Shown here one piece after another: positions 9,546 through 19,664 of a DNA stretch of 64,000 nucleotides. Below the pieces are notes generated by a model. The model saw only the letters and a program-made list of their open reading frames with translations, made no database searches and was not told the origin of the DNA. How positions within the stretch are numbered: the stretch's first letter is position 1; each line of letters begins with the position of its first letter. The stretch is taken from NCBI GenBank assembly GCA_037178625.1, contig CM074133.1, positions 3,931,354-3,995,353 on the forward strand, read 5' to 3'. The position numbers and the translations under genes are program-made. The stretch comes from Skeletonema tropicum (taxonomy: Eukaryota; Bacillariophyta; Thalassiosirophyceae; Thalassiosirales; Thalassiosiraceae).

Positions 9546-10177
9546 TGTCTTCTGTCATAAATGGGAGTCCTCTTACGTGCTGAGACCTCCCAAGTGACTC
9601 AGACAGGTGTCTGAAGATCCTATGTAGGGTGTGTAACTTCTCTGAGCAGAAGGGAAGCGGTGCTGCCCACTGGTATGCTACTTATGGTCACATCGGGGCC
9701 ATACAGCGATACTTGGTATGCTGCTGTCTGAGTCAAAGTAAGTACTGAAGTACTGTGACTTAAGGCGGCATCAAATTGATAGATAGATTATTTAATACTC
9801 CCTAGGCACTAGTGCCAGTAGAGAAAGGTGAACTTAAACCAGGAGGAGCTCGGGCTGGTCCCGAAGACGCCTGGTCCCGAAGACGCTTGTGGTGCCTGCT
9901 GGGCAGGAATGGGTCGACGGATGTGGAACGCGAAGGCTTTGGTGCAAGCAAGGCCAAACTGCTGGAGGAAGTGAATTTTGGGGGTGGGCGGATGGTTGTG
10001 TGAAAGCACAAGAATAGACACTCACATTGAACATTGATCTATCTTTTGGTAATGAACGAAGGAAGCCCACAGAACTGGCTGCAGTGCTTGGAGAGATATG
10101 AGGAAGTCGAAGTATGTACTTATACACTTAAGGCAGGCATCAAATTGATCATCAAAGTTCTAAGTACTTATTCATCA

Positions 10178-10402
10178 TCATGGCACGGCCATTCTCTTCT
10201 CTTCATTGCTTGACACAACATGACCACTACTGGTACTAGTAGCACTCCCTCCCCCATCTGTCTGAAACAATTGGTTCAAAACAATCCCTAGATTCATCAA
10301 ATCTACCCGCTTCTTCTCATCAAATGTCTGTTCTTCACAACATATCACTGCATCCGACAAATCAATGAATGTCGCCAAATACTCCCCCTCAAATGGCGTC
10401 AA
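10178..10402 (-). CDS. Possible exon or gene fragment (minus strand), copy 2
   Basis: Same 74-codon frame as at 5377-5601, with no change at the protein level. Confidence 0.3.
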   Translation of the reverse strand: MTPFEGEYLATFIDLSDAVICCEEQTFDEKKRVDLMNLGIVLNQLFQTDGGGSATSTSSGHVVSSNEEKRMAVP

Positions 10403-11294
10403 GACAATATTTTTCAGCGTTAATCCTTGTCATCATCATCATGTCAGATACCTTCTTCTCCTTCTTTACGTCGGTACTGCAATCCATCTGCAATCTTACC
10501 GCCAAGCTTCAAAGCCTACACGATATGAGTCAGCAATAATGGGCGACGACGGTAATTCCTACGAAGATAATGAGAGTAGCTCCGTCAACAGACGTTATCA
10601 TAGACTTAGTAGGTACATCCACCCTTGCCTAACTCGCAATAAACTCGAAGTTCCAAACGAGTTGACCCCTGCCCCTGGTTCGTTGCTCCCCTCTAGAGTG
10701 TTGTTCTAAATTGTCTTCCGAGGATAAATAATCAATTGAAGTGTGACGCTTTGACTGTGAACTAAGTAATCTAAGTAACGCAGCACCCCTCTTACGACAA
10801 AATGCGTCCAAAGCATATGCTGGCCAAGGCCCCTACTAGAGCGCTACGTGGATTGTGTCGATTGAAATAAAAATCACGTCTGCCGTCTTGCAATAATGAA
10901 TGAGCAGAACGGTAACCCTGACCGATAACAACCCCGTCCGCTCGCATAATTGCATATTGCTGTATTGCTGTATTGTCGATATGATTGATTGGTGAGTAGC
11001 ACTGTAGAGGAGCACAGAGCCAGAGTCCATGGAGATGTTGCCGTATAATCATGTTGTGTCGAATGTGCGGAAAGTTCGTTATTTTCACCAGCGAACCGAG
11101 ACCGAGGCACCATAGGCGCCAGGTAAGTTATCCCTCCTTCATCATTTCGACTCGGAAGGGTTCTTGGCGGCGCTTGCTGTATAATATGTTGGTAGATCCA
11201 TCGGCGGAAGAGATAATAGCATTCATAAGAAGTAGAAGAGTGGCAAGTGGCATCGGTAGGGCATATATGAGTACGTCTGTGATCCGCTAAAGTT

Positions 11295-11304
11295 GTGACG
11301 TCAC
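11295..11304. promoter_or_regulatory. CRE-like palindrome, copy 2
   Basis: gtgacgtcac, about 230 bp upstream of the second IQ gene. The downstream flank differs by one base from the other copies (cgtaacc instead of cggaacc). Confidence 0.4.
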
Positions 11305-11535
11305 GTAACCGGTACTCAGACACTCAAACTTCAACTGACGAAATGTCCGCTCAAAAAGCAAAAAGCACAAATTTTATGTACATGACATGCCGCTGGCCGG
11401 CCGCGGCCGCATGATTGAATCATGGCTCACTGATCGACATTCATTTACACTTGCCGCTGGTAAAGAGCTCATTCATTCTCCAGTTTGTTTGCTCTTTAGT
11501 CATTATCAAACACAGCAACTCATACAAAAGACAAC

Positions 11536-12955
11536 ATGGCGTCTCAAGCCGAGAACACTCACCCAAACACAATCATCCGAGGACATTACCATACCAGTGT
11601 CCCTATCAACAATGATCAAAAGCGCCGCAAGGTCGAGGCAAACTCTAATAACATCACCGCCTACCCGTCTGCTGCCATTCATGCCACCAAGGTGAGCAAG
11701 AGGACCAAGAGGAGGACAAATAAAAGATCAAATCAACGTAGGGAAGCAAACGTGTTTGCACCTCAAATCTTCAACCATCGTCCGGCGATTCTGCCGACAA
11801 GTACAAAGAAGGCATCAAAGAAGAGGCGCCTCGAATCCGACCCGCCTTCTCAAGAGAAGAAGATGAGGCAGGAGCTACCCAACAACTTTACTTCCAACCA
11901 ATCGGCTGTGCCAGCCCAAAAGAAGAAGAGGGCTCAGAAGAATTCACGCAACAACGACGCCCCAATCTTCCGCTACAAACATCACGGTGAAGTTGCAACA
12001 CCAACAATTGCTCCACCCACGGCCACTGCTAGCAAGGCGAAGGTCTCGAAGAAGAGGCGCTCAGATGCCCACGAATCCCCCCCCGCCTGCTCAAAAGAAG
12101 AAGATGACTGCTCCTGCCCAAAAGTTGAACACGATTGATCGCGGTCAAGTTCCATCTGCCTACCAATTTACTACCAATACTACCAACAAAGCCGCTGTTC
12201 CAGTGCAAGAGAAGAATGTGCTTCAGAATCAGCCATTCGTCAACAACGTTTCATCTATCTCTGTTCTCCATCACCGCGATGAAGTTGCCAACGGAGCCAC
12301 TTCTGATTTGGAGTTTGCCTATTCCGATTCGGATTCCGATTCCGAGGAAGAACATCTTGTTGTAGGGATGACCTTGCTCCCGGATGCTGATGACGCTGCC
12401 ACTGTGATCCAGGCCTTCTTCAGAGGTGCCAGCGCTCGCACGATGAAGCCAAGGGCCAGGCCACAAGCGGAGCTTAAGGTTGATACCAATCATGGCCAAG
12501 AATGGGATGGTAATTCTGATGATGATGCAGCTCCTGACGACGACTCGGTCGAGGAAGTAGAAGTCTTCCTCGTGGTGGAAGCTGAAGAGGGTGATGAAAA
12601 AGCGGAGGAAGTTGACTTTGTCGACGCAGCAGAAGCTGTTGACGAGGGTGATGAAATAGAGGAGGAAGCTGTTGTGGACAATGATAAGCCGGCTGCAAAA
12701 ATTCAGACAGCCTTCAAGCGTTATCTCGCTCGGAAAAGTGCTATCAAAGCAACGGAGCGAAGGCGAAGGGCCCAGCCACAAGCAGAGTTTGATGCTAGAG
12801 CAGTGGAAGAGGAGGTGGTGGAAGAGGAAGAGGAAGATATCTACTCTGCCAGAAGGAATATTCGGAGACGGAGGATGGTGAAGGAGCTACAGTGCACTTT
12901 GGACGGCTGGTACTGGACTCGAAGAACACAAAGAAGGAAGATAAGGAGAGATTGA
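11536..12955 (+). pseudogene. IQ-motif protein gene, copy 2, broken by a poly-C expansion
   Basis: The reading frame starts as in the other copies but stops at 12138. A run of seven C in the intact gene has become eight at about 12077-12084, so residues after about 180 are shifted. The original frame reopens downstream and runs to 12955 with both IQ motifs and the Arg-rich C-terminus intact. A homopolymer error in sequencing would give the same picture. A Ser-to-Thr change near residue 317 is the only obvious substitution in the region I compared. Confidence 0.8.
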
Positions 12956-13213
12956 AAAGAGAAGGTGTACGGTACAGCACCTTGTGAGATTGATGATTTG
13001 AAGCGAACATCATTTGTACGTGAGAAGGATTGCGTCAGAGACCTTTGTGGAGGAGGCTTTGGTTTGAAGGTAAATGCAGCAAGAGGTCAAATGATCAGTG
13101 GAGATGGCTTTGCGGGGCAATGAGTCGGTGTGTCTTGTTTCGTTTCGGCGAGTTGCTACATTTCAGAGGGGGTCGTTGGTGTGTTCGGCAGTGTGTGTGT
13201 TGTGTGTGTGTGT

Positions 13214-13365
13214 CTTCTTCAGTTGGGCCTTCAGTTGGTGTTGGTGTTGGTGTTGGTAGTTGGAGGATGCTTTCTGCTGGATCCTTATCCTTTTCTTCAG
13301 TTGGGCCTTCAGTTGGTGTTGGTGTTGGTGTTGGTAGTTGGGTGCTTTGCTGGATCCTTATCCTT
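13214..13365. repeat. Minisatellite with ggtgtt hexamers, copy in U2
   Basis: Two imperfect repeats of about 75-80 bp, each containing cttcagttgggccttcag, a short ggtgtt run and a ctggatccttatcc end. On the minus strand this reads as Thr-Pro repeats. However, the hexamer number and frame differ from U3, so translation is doubtful. Confidence 0.75.
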
Positions 13366-13629
13366 TCTTTTTGGACATTGTCGGATCTGTAGCGGAGAGT
13401 CAAAAAGTTTAATCCCCCATTCATTCTAATGTTTGGGGTGTGGGTTCTGGTTTCCCATGTCAGCTTTTGGCTGGACATTCTCTTCTTCGAAAGTGGAATG
13501 TAGAACGTATCCCTTTGACTCTCTGACTGATTTTCAGTTGTCCTACCCTTTCCCCCCTGTTGGAGTCGGTCGACCGCGGAGATGATTGATTGGTTGATGT
13601 TCGTGTTGGGGATGGCGATCTTGTCGGAT

Positions 13630-13649
13630 ACACACACACACACACACAC
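13630..13649. repeat. (AC)10 microsatellite
   Basis: Twenty bases of AC. The same locus in U3 has 46 bases. Confidence 0.95.
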
Positions 13650-15118
13650 TTTCGAGCGGCTTGTTGTTCCCAGTTGGATGAAGTACAGTGCTGGAGGCGA
13701 GGAAAGACATTTCAGACTTGAGCCGGTGTTATGGTTCCGGGTATCATGGTGACCTGCTGCTTTACTTGTCAAAGGCCTGAGTTGATATGAGGTCGATGAC
13801 GCTTGATTTCTTGTGTCGGTTTGATGGGGTCTTCGATCGGATTTCAAACTCGGTTTGTTGAGTTGTACCAGGATACGAACGTCTCTCTCGTGATTGCTTC
13901 TAAGTTGCTCATCGGTTCTTCAATCTTGCCATTGCCATGTGTCAAGCTCATTTATTCACATCCACCCATCTACATCTAAGTCAAAGCCCTGGGAACGTGC
14001 TCTCTCAGCTGCTCAGCATCCAATTGAAATAAGAAAAGAATATCAAGTAAATCAATCTAATCAAATAAAGAAAAATCAACAATTATCCCTTAGTCCTCAG
14101 TGACAATGCTGAACTCCACCATTACTTTCGGCTGCGAGGAGACCCATTGTTGAAATCTGCAGGAGGAGCAGCATCCTCTGGAGCTTAGATTACTTGATTT
14201 GAGGTGATATAAAATTTGTAATCAACAGCACCGGGAGAAAAGTCTCAATTGCACAAGACGTTGAGAGGGAGACAATATGTGAGGTTCAACCAAGCCTGCT
14301 AATTGTGACGGCTTCAGCTTCGTAGCTTGATTACGATCTCTGCGGGCTAAAAATATGAACACATTCTGCATTGGGAACAAATCTTTTTGATCAGTGAGAT
14401 ACTGGCACGAATTCATGAAAATGAAAGTCATTATGTTCTCCAGCTTCTGGTGATTCGAAAAGATGCTGCGCTTCAATCAGCCTCCGTTCGAGTTTGATCG
14501 TCCTCGTCCTCGTCCTCGTCAGCACACGTCTACCGGCTTGTTGGCCTTCTTCGTCTCACCTCGAATCTTGTCGCTGATGAGGTGAACGTGATTACCCTGG
14601 AGACTGTTCTTGTCCCTCTCTAATATGTAGTGTTGCTTGTTCATGAAGTGTTGCATGGTCTGGAAGCTGGAATATAGCTCCCTCCAATGAGGACTCCATT
14701 CCCTAATAATTGACCTACTCCTACTCATGTACCTACGCGCAGGCCCATCGAGTTCGCCATTTTAGCATTGCATTGTTCATTCACGCACTTCATCTTCAGT
14801 TTGCAACTCAATTACTTGACGTTGATGAATATATCGTTGAATCTATCCCACGGCCACGATATCATAAGGCATAGCTTAAGGCTCTGTAGGGTCAGGTCAG
14901 CGAGCAAACATGCCCCCACTGCAGTAACTCACTCCTCTCCAATAGCCTCTCTGTGGAGTGGTTCACTAAGATGGACGTAGACCGATGCCACCGCTATATA
15001 CATTGTACCAAAGTAAGTGAATGAGCTGTGCTGATCTCTAGATGAATACTTGCAAACACAAATTGCAATTGAACCTCTGGCAACATTTTCATCCTATTCA
15101 TCTCAAGCTCTCCTCGTG

Positions 15119-15120
15119 CA

Positions 15121-15151
<31 letters not shown>

Positions 15152-15154
15152 CAG
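15119..15154. repeat. CAG/CAA microsatellite, copy in U2
   Basis: Eight CAG followed by CAACAACAACAG; U3 has ten CAG. In the forward frame it reads poly-Gln flanked by SSYSSQALL and HTVVTTVVV. These are similar to SSYSSQAQALL and HTVATTATT in the 592-bp array protein, which points to common ancestry. Confidence 0.85.
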
Positions 15155-15193
15155 CATAACCATGATGTTCACACGGTTGTGACAACTGTGGTT

Positions 15194-15302
15194 GTGTGAA
15201 AGCACAAGAATAGACACTCGTGTTGATCTCTCTTTTGCTTTTGGTAATGAACGAAGGAAGCCACCACACAAGTGGCCGCAGTGCTTGGAAAGATACGAGG
15301 AC
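15194..15302. repeat. Dispersed module of about 108 bp (diverged member)
   Basis: Related to 1418-1525 but with cgtgttgatctctcttttgc and a different 3' end. Its U3 partner is at 36545-36653. Confidence 0.6.
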
Positions 15303-15712
15303 CTCTCACAATACAGCATCACGTTGTGGGTTCTTCTCCCTCCGCCTCCGGTCGGCTCGCTTCTCCATCATCATTCTTACACGTTCAAACCATGCCTTCC
15401 CTGTCATACCCGCATCACATTTCCCCTATCGAATTATCGCCGCTGCTCTGCAAAGCAGTCGTACTAAAATAATACCATCAAGAAAGAGAGAGAGAGAGAG
15501 AAGAACAAAAGGTGAGTAATTGGAATGATCTTTCGTCCGCCTCCTCTAACAAATAATACTGCAACAAGAAGGAACTCACCTCGACAACAATTTCATCATC
15601 ATCGCCTATCCAAAACACGATCAATTGTTCCTTCACTCACTGGACTTCCAGCAGCTCCTACCTCCAAGAGCTTATCCTTCTTTCTTCACACGATGCTAAA
15701 GCACCATCCACA

Positions 15713-15886
15713 CTAAAACCACCCAAGAGCCGTAGCAACCGCAATCACTGCTTCCAAACTATCCTCCCGCACCTTCCCAAAGTTCACTCTTGCATCCTCA
15801 CAAGCCTCCTTCGATACCTGCTGTGTAATATATCCCCGATCTTCCATTGCTTGAACTGTATTGATGTAATTGACGTTGAATCCAGT
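15713..15886 (-). pseudogene. Glutamine amidotransferase-like gene, 3' fragment
   Basis: Only the last 57 or so codons remain (NVNYINTVQAMEDRGYITQQ through ATALGWF and the stop at 15713-15715). They are identical to the end of the gene at 37064-38453. The fragment is cut at 15886, about 12 bases short of the codon for the catalytic Glu of the HPE motif. It therefore lacks all active-site residues and cannot encode an enzyme. The break is the junction with the retrotransposon. Confidence 0.75.
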
Positions 15887-15981
15887 ACAATCTCAAGCAG
15901 GTTGTCTGGAAAAGATATGAAAAAATGACATAAATACCTACGTAGGAATTAGTACATCGTCTACAGCGATCGACATGAACC

Positions 15982-16875
15982 ATGGCAGCCGACACCGCTA
16001 CCAACTGCACCCTGGGAACAGGGTACGACAACACTATAATGTATAATAACCATATGAATGGCTCCTTAAAAACGAGACTTACTACGGCAAAAAAGTACGC
16101 ATCAATTGACACTACACTCATATTGTTTGGGAAGGGCGGCGGCAGGGCCATGTGGCCGGCCGGTTGCAACATCAAACAGGAATGGTGTTTTGGAGATATC
16201 GGAGGAATGAGGGACGGATTACGGGATGGACGACTCTGCCGGTCAATGGACACAACGCAGGGATGGACGACTTTTAATCTCATGGATGGAGAGGAGGGAA
16301 ACTGGAACAACAATTGGGTTGTGACACAATCGGTTGAGAAACAAGGCTTGAAGATGAGGAGGGAGGAAGCAGTCCAACAACTTACTGCCAACAATCTACT
16401 ACATCAAAAAGGTGCAATCCCAGCCCCCCCACCTAAACCACCTTGGCCCCCACCTTGGCATGATGAAGAACCTATATCGGAGCAAATTTGCATGGAAGAC
16501 GCGGCACTTGTACGCCACAAATATAATTGGAGATGTACACAACAAAGTAGACCCTTTGTCGCTCTTTCACATAACAACAACACTTCTGGCTATTGTCCTT
16601 TTAGCGTTGTGAATTGGATGACGTCTACAGTCGAAGTTGTGCTACAAAATCATAACAACAGTGACAATATTTTGGAAAATGGCAATACGTATTGCGGTGA
16701 AGATTCGGATGTGTGTAGCATCTACACCAAATTTATTCTACACAATCGCGGTAGTGAATCATTCCTTGTTAGATTGGTATCTAATGACTGCGTCGACGTC
16801 TCGGTCTCACAAGCCGAGGCAGCTCTCTCCCAGGCCCCTCCAGCTGATATAGGTGTTGTGGGGCCCATGGTGTAA
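15982..16875 (+). CDS. Retrotransposon ORF1 protein, 297 aa
   Basis: ORF1 proteins of non-LTR elements usually bind the element RNA. I cannot recognise a zinc knuckle, RRM or coiled coil here, so the assignment rests on position. The protein has a Gly-rich N-terminal half, a proline-rich stretch near residues 145-160 (APPPKPPWPPPW), and an Asn/Ser-rich C-terminal half with several scattered cysteines. Its stop codon TAA shares its last base with the ORF2 start, giving TAATG. That is a known coupling arrangement for ORF1/ORF2 of some non-LTR elements. The start ATG at 15982 is the first in frame, 95 bp into the element-specific sequence. Confidence 0.5.
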   Translation: MAADTATNCTLGTGYDNTIMYNNHMNGSLKTRLTTAKKYASIDTTLILFGKGGGRAMWPAGCNIKQEWCFGDIGGMRDGLRDGRLCRSMDTTQGWTTFNLMDGEEGNWNNNWVVTQSVEKQGLKMRREEAVQQLTANNLLHQKGAIPAPPPKPPWPPPWHDEEPISEQICMEDAALVRHKYNWRCTQQSRPFVALSHNNNTSGYCPFSVVNWMTSTVEVVLQNHNNSDNILENGNTYCGEDSDVCSIYTKFILHNRGSESFLVRLVSNDCVDVSVSQAEAALSQAPPADIGVVGPMV

Positions 16876-16877
16876 TG
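16873..16877 (+). promoter_or_regulatory. TAATG stop/start overlap between ORF1 and ORF2
   Basis: The ORF1 stop TAA and the ORF2 start ATG overlap by one base. In the insect telomeric element SART1, UAAUG drives ORF2 translation by termination-reinitiation. The same mechanism is inferred here. Confidence 0.6.
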
Positions 16878-19664
16878 GATAATGGGCAGCCTCTACGGTA
16901 TTTTGCCCGATACCCCGAGGTGAGCCAATCCATTCAAGAGAGGCAACGTAAGCAACAACCTCGCCGCAGTACCTCCAATCAGAAGAAATCGGCCCGGCGT
17001 GCACAACAGTACCGACTCTCGAATACACGCAACCACGTCAAATTTAGAGGGAGGTACAGCAGCGAAAAGAATAATACAAGTGATAAGTTAGATGCAGATA
17101 CGATGAGGCAGCTCATAGCAAATAGGCAGCGTTGGTGCGATGATCCGTCAGCAAAGGACCTCAATGAACTGCTTGATGATTATAGGCACAAAGAGAGGGA
17201 GAAACAAGATAGAACCTCCTCGACGAAAGAACTCCGTCCACTTGGCCAGACAGTGGAGAATACGATTGTGCCTATTTACGGGAACTTGAGGGTGGAGGAG
17301 AAGGGCAGTGATGTAGTTCGAATAATGTCGTTGAATATCAACGGGCTCAGTCTGTGGAAGCACAACAACCACAAGGTAGATAGACTCAAGCACGTCCTGC
17401 GGACGTATGGTGTGGATGTTCTGGGGCTCCAGGAGACCAACACCAACTTCCACCATCTAAAATCATCAGTGACGGTAGCCTCGATGCTAAGACATGGAGA
17501 TGACAGAATCAAATCAGTACATTCTCAGAACACTCGGGAACTTCAGAACATTGGTAATGTTCAAGCGGGGGGGACAGCAGTTGTGATTAGAGACGAGTTG
17601 TCGGGCTTACCCATGACCTGCGGTAAAGATTCCACTGAGCTGGGAATGTTCAGCTGGTATAGGACGGAGCCGGTCAATGGCGTGAGAACAGTCTTCTTAA
17701 GTGCCTACGCGCCCTGTAAATCAGAAGGGGTTGGTACATACTATCAACATATTGAGAGATACATCCAATCGCACCAGCTGAAGACCAACCCCAAGGATCT
17801 GTTCCGGAGACACATTGTCGATGCCATCAAACGGTGGCGCAGCAAAGGCGACAGGGTTGTTCTGATGATGGATGCTAATGAGAATGTGTTGGACGGAGTC
17901 CTCAGTAAACGACTTGCAGAGGATGATATCCGCATGAGGGAAGCAGTGCACCGTATGGTCCCCGGCAGAAGAGGTCCTGCTACACATTTTCGAGGCAACA
18001 GCCAAAAGAATGGGGCCATAGACGGTATTTGGATCTCGGATGACGTTGAACTAACTGGAGCCAGCTACTTACCGTTCGACGGTGATTTGGGAGATCACCG
18101 GCCAGTGGTTGTCGACCTACAGATGCGGTCGGTTATTGGCACTTCTATCTGTCGTATTGTGCCACCGAAGGCTAGAAAGCTTAACTCCAAGGTGCCGCGG
18201 ATTAGAGTGAAGTACCTTGCACAATTAAAAAAAGGCTTCACAGATAGACGCATCCCCCAGAAGCTCAAAGAAGTAAATAGGATAGCCTCATTCCCGCCCT
18301 CGGCTGAAGTGGTGTCCAAGATGGAAATCCTGGACAACATGATTGAAGAGGAGATGCTACACGCAGAGGCGAAATGCAGAGTGATTTACCCGGCGCATTA
18401 TGAGTTCTCTCCAGCAATACAATCGTGGATGGATAAATGCCACCTCCTGAAATGGATACTACGACATCACCGAGGAAAAAAGGTCAATTGGGGCAATTTG
18501 AGAAGATTCGCCAGGCGCAAAGGAATGGAGGACTGTCTTCGGTACCCTGTCGATGAAGTGGTTCAGCTGTACAAGGAGACCAAAAAACGCACACGAGAAC
18601 TCATGGCTGAATCACCTTACCTCAGAAAGCATTTTTTACACGAGAAGTTGACCGATGCTGTGATAAATGAACGTGTTGATGAAGCCAAGCGGGTGGAGCT
18701 GATCCTCAAAGGGGAGGCTCAGAGAAAACAGTGGCAGGGTATTAAACGAGCAACAAAGCAGCAAGGAGTGATGAATGTTACAAGAGTGGAAGTTACACAA
18801 GCAGACGGGAAAGTGGTCGAGCACGCAACAAAAGAATCGATTGAAGAGGCACTGAAGTCAGAACTCCGCACAAGGTTTGGAAGGGCTACTTCTGCCCCAG
18901 TTTGCCAAGGGGTACTATTCGACCTCCTGGGAGTCTACGCCGACACGAATGCAGCGGTAGAAATACTTGAAGGATCCTTCGCCCCTCCCCCAGACACAGA
19001 TCAACGCACAATACTGATACTGGACGAAATAGCAGCCATCTGGAAAAAGATTGGCGATGGTGAGATTTCCGTTGTCGTTTCACAGGAGGACTACCAATAT
19101 TACTGGAGGAAAGTGAAAGAAAGAACGTCATCCTCGATATCGGGACTGCATTTTGGTCACTATAAGTCGATAGCTTTCGATGACGACCTGTCCAGGTTGC
19201 TAGCAAAGAAGTTCTCTCTTATGATCCAAACAGGAACCGGCCCAGAACGTTGGGCTCGGGGTCTGTCGGTAATGCTCGAGAAGATTGCAGGTGCACTGTC
19301 GATGCTCCGCCCCTTGCATAATATGGAGTTTTTCCTAAGAACTGGTTTTGGCCAATCTTCTTCATATTTTGGTGGGAAAGAGGACGGGAAACACGGTCTC
19401 GCTCAAGGGAACGGTGCAGCTCCACCGACATGGCAACAGATCAGCACGGTCATGATTAATACCCACAAAACTAATGGGCATGGAGTGGAAGTGAAGTGTC
19501 CAATCTCACATAAAAAGATTAATCAGGTGGGAATTCTGTATGTTGATGATACCAATTTGTGGGAAGGTCTTAGACTGACGATGACATTATCTCGACAAGT
19601 GCTAGAGGGCAAGAGTCAATCTCGGATTGGGCAGGTGCCTTGGGGGAAACGGGTGGCGCTTTGA
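16875..19664 (+). CDS. Retrotransposon ORF2: APE-type endonuclease plus reverse transcriptase, defective
   Basis: The 929 readable residues start with a basic, Gln/Arg-rich leader. An endonuclease/exonuclease/phosphatase domain spans about 148-415, with its expected catalytic set: LNINGL (Asn154), LGLQETN (Glu187), MDANEN (Asp333, Asn335), AIDGIW (Asp383) and GDHRP (Asp407, His408). The endonuclease would nick target DNA for target-primed reverse transcription. The RT domain begins near 740; SGLHFGHYKS (about 757) and the YVDD catalytic core (889-892) are present. Between LEKIAG and MEFFLRTGFGQ (about 803-825) the sequence is far too short. The block carrying motif A with the first catalytic Asp, normally over 100 residues, is missing although the frame stays open. 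After NLWEGL the frame shifts near 19615-19622. The RT is therefore very probably inactive. Confidence 0.8.
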   Translation: MDNGQPLRYFARYPEVSQSIQERQRKQQPRRSTSNQKKSARRAQQYRLSNTRNHVKFRGRYSSEKNNTSDKLDADTMRQLIANRQRWCDDPSAKDLNELLDDYRHKEREKQDRTSSTKELRPLGQTVENTIVPIYGNLRVEEKGSDVVRIMSLNINGLSLWKHNNHKVDRLKHVLRTYGVDVLGLQETNTNFHHLKSSVTVASMLRHGDDRIKSVHSQNTRELQNIGNVQAGGTAVVIRDELSGLPMTCGKDSTELGMFSWYRTEPVNGVRTVFLSAYAPCKSEGVGTYYQHIERYIQSHQLKTNPKDLFRRHIVDAIKRWRSKGDRVVLMMDANENVLDGVLSKRLAEDDIRMREAVHRMVPGRRGPATHFRGNSQKNGAIDGIWISDDVELTGASYLPFDGDLGDHRPVVVDLQMRSVIGTSICRIVPPKARKLNSKVPRIRVKYLAQLKKGFTDRRIPQKLKEVNRIASFPPSAEVVSKMEILDNMIEEEMLHAEAKCRVIYPAHYEFSPAIQSWMDKCHLLKWILRHHRGKKVNWGNLRRFARRKGMEDCLRYPVDEVVQLYKETKKRTRELMAESPYLRKHFLHEKLTDAVINERVDEAKRVELILKGEAQRKQWQGIKRATKQQGVMNVTRVEVTQADGKVVEHATKESIEEALKSELRTRFGRATSAPVCQGVLFDLLGVYADTNAAVEILEGSFAPPPDTDQRTILILDEIAAIWKKIGDGEISVVVSQEDYQYYWRKVKERTSSSISGLHFGHYKSIAFDDDLSRLLAKKFSLMIQTGTGPERWARGLSVMLEKIAGALSMLRPLHNMEFFLRTGFGQSSSYFGGKEDGKHGLAQGNGAAPPTWQQISTVMINTHKTNGHGVEVKCPISHKKINQVGILYVDDTNLWEGLRLTMTLSRQVLEGKSQSRIGQVPWGKRVAL

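Larger units (their letters stand above)
8863..15886. repeat. Segmental duplication, copy U2
   Basis: U2 starts inside block A and continues through the IQ gene (11536-12955) and the whole 3' block. It matches U3 until 15886, where U3 carries on into a glutamine amidotransferase-like gene while U2 switches to the retrotransposon. Differences from U3 are mainly repeat-length changes: AC 20 versus 46 nt, CAG 8 versus 10, and gtcctc units near 14505. In 12956-15886 I see no convincing gene other than the amidotransferase fragment. Long frames there cross simple repeats and are broken in the other copy. Confidence 0.93.

Noticed and set aside
13095..13847. Minus-strand frame of 250 codons with Thr-Pro repeats, and its partner at 34415-35062
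   Set aside because: The frame depends on GGTGTT and AC repeats whose lengths differ between copies by non-multiples of three; the two predicted proteins differ after the AC tract.
14569..14600. CTGATGAG on the plus strand (also near 35920), a hammerhead core motif
   Set aside because: No GAAA follows a closing stem at the proper distance and no stem I/III pairing was found.
15798..16394. Minus-strand frame of 198 codons across the retroelement start
   Set aside because: It spans the duplication/retroelement junction and lies opposite ORF1, so it cannot be an ancestral gene.
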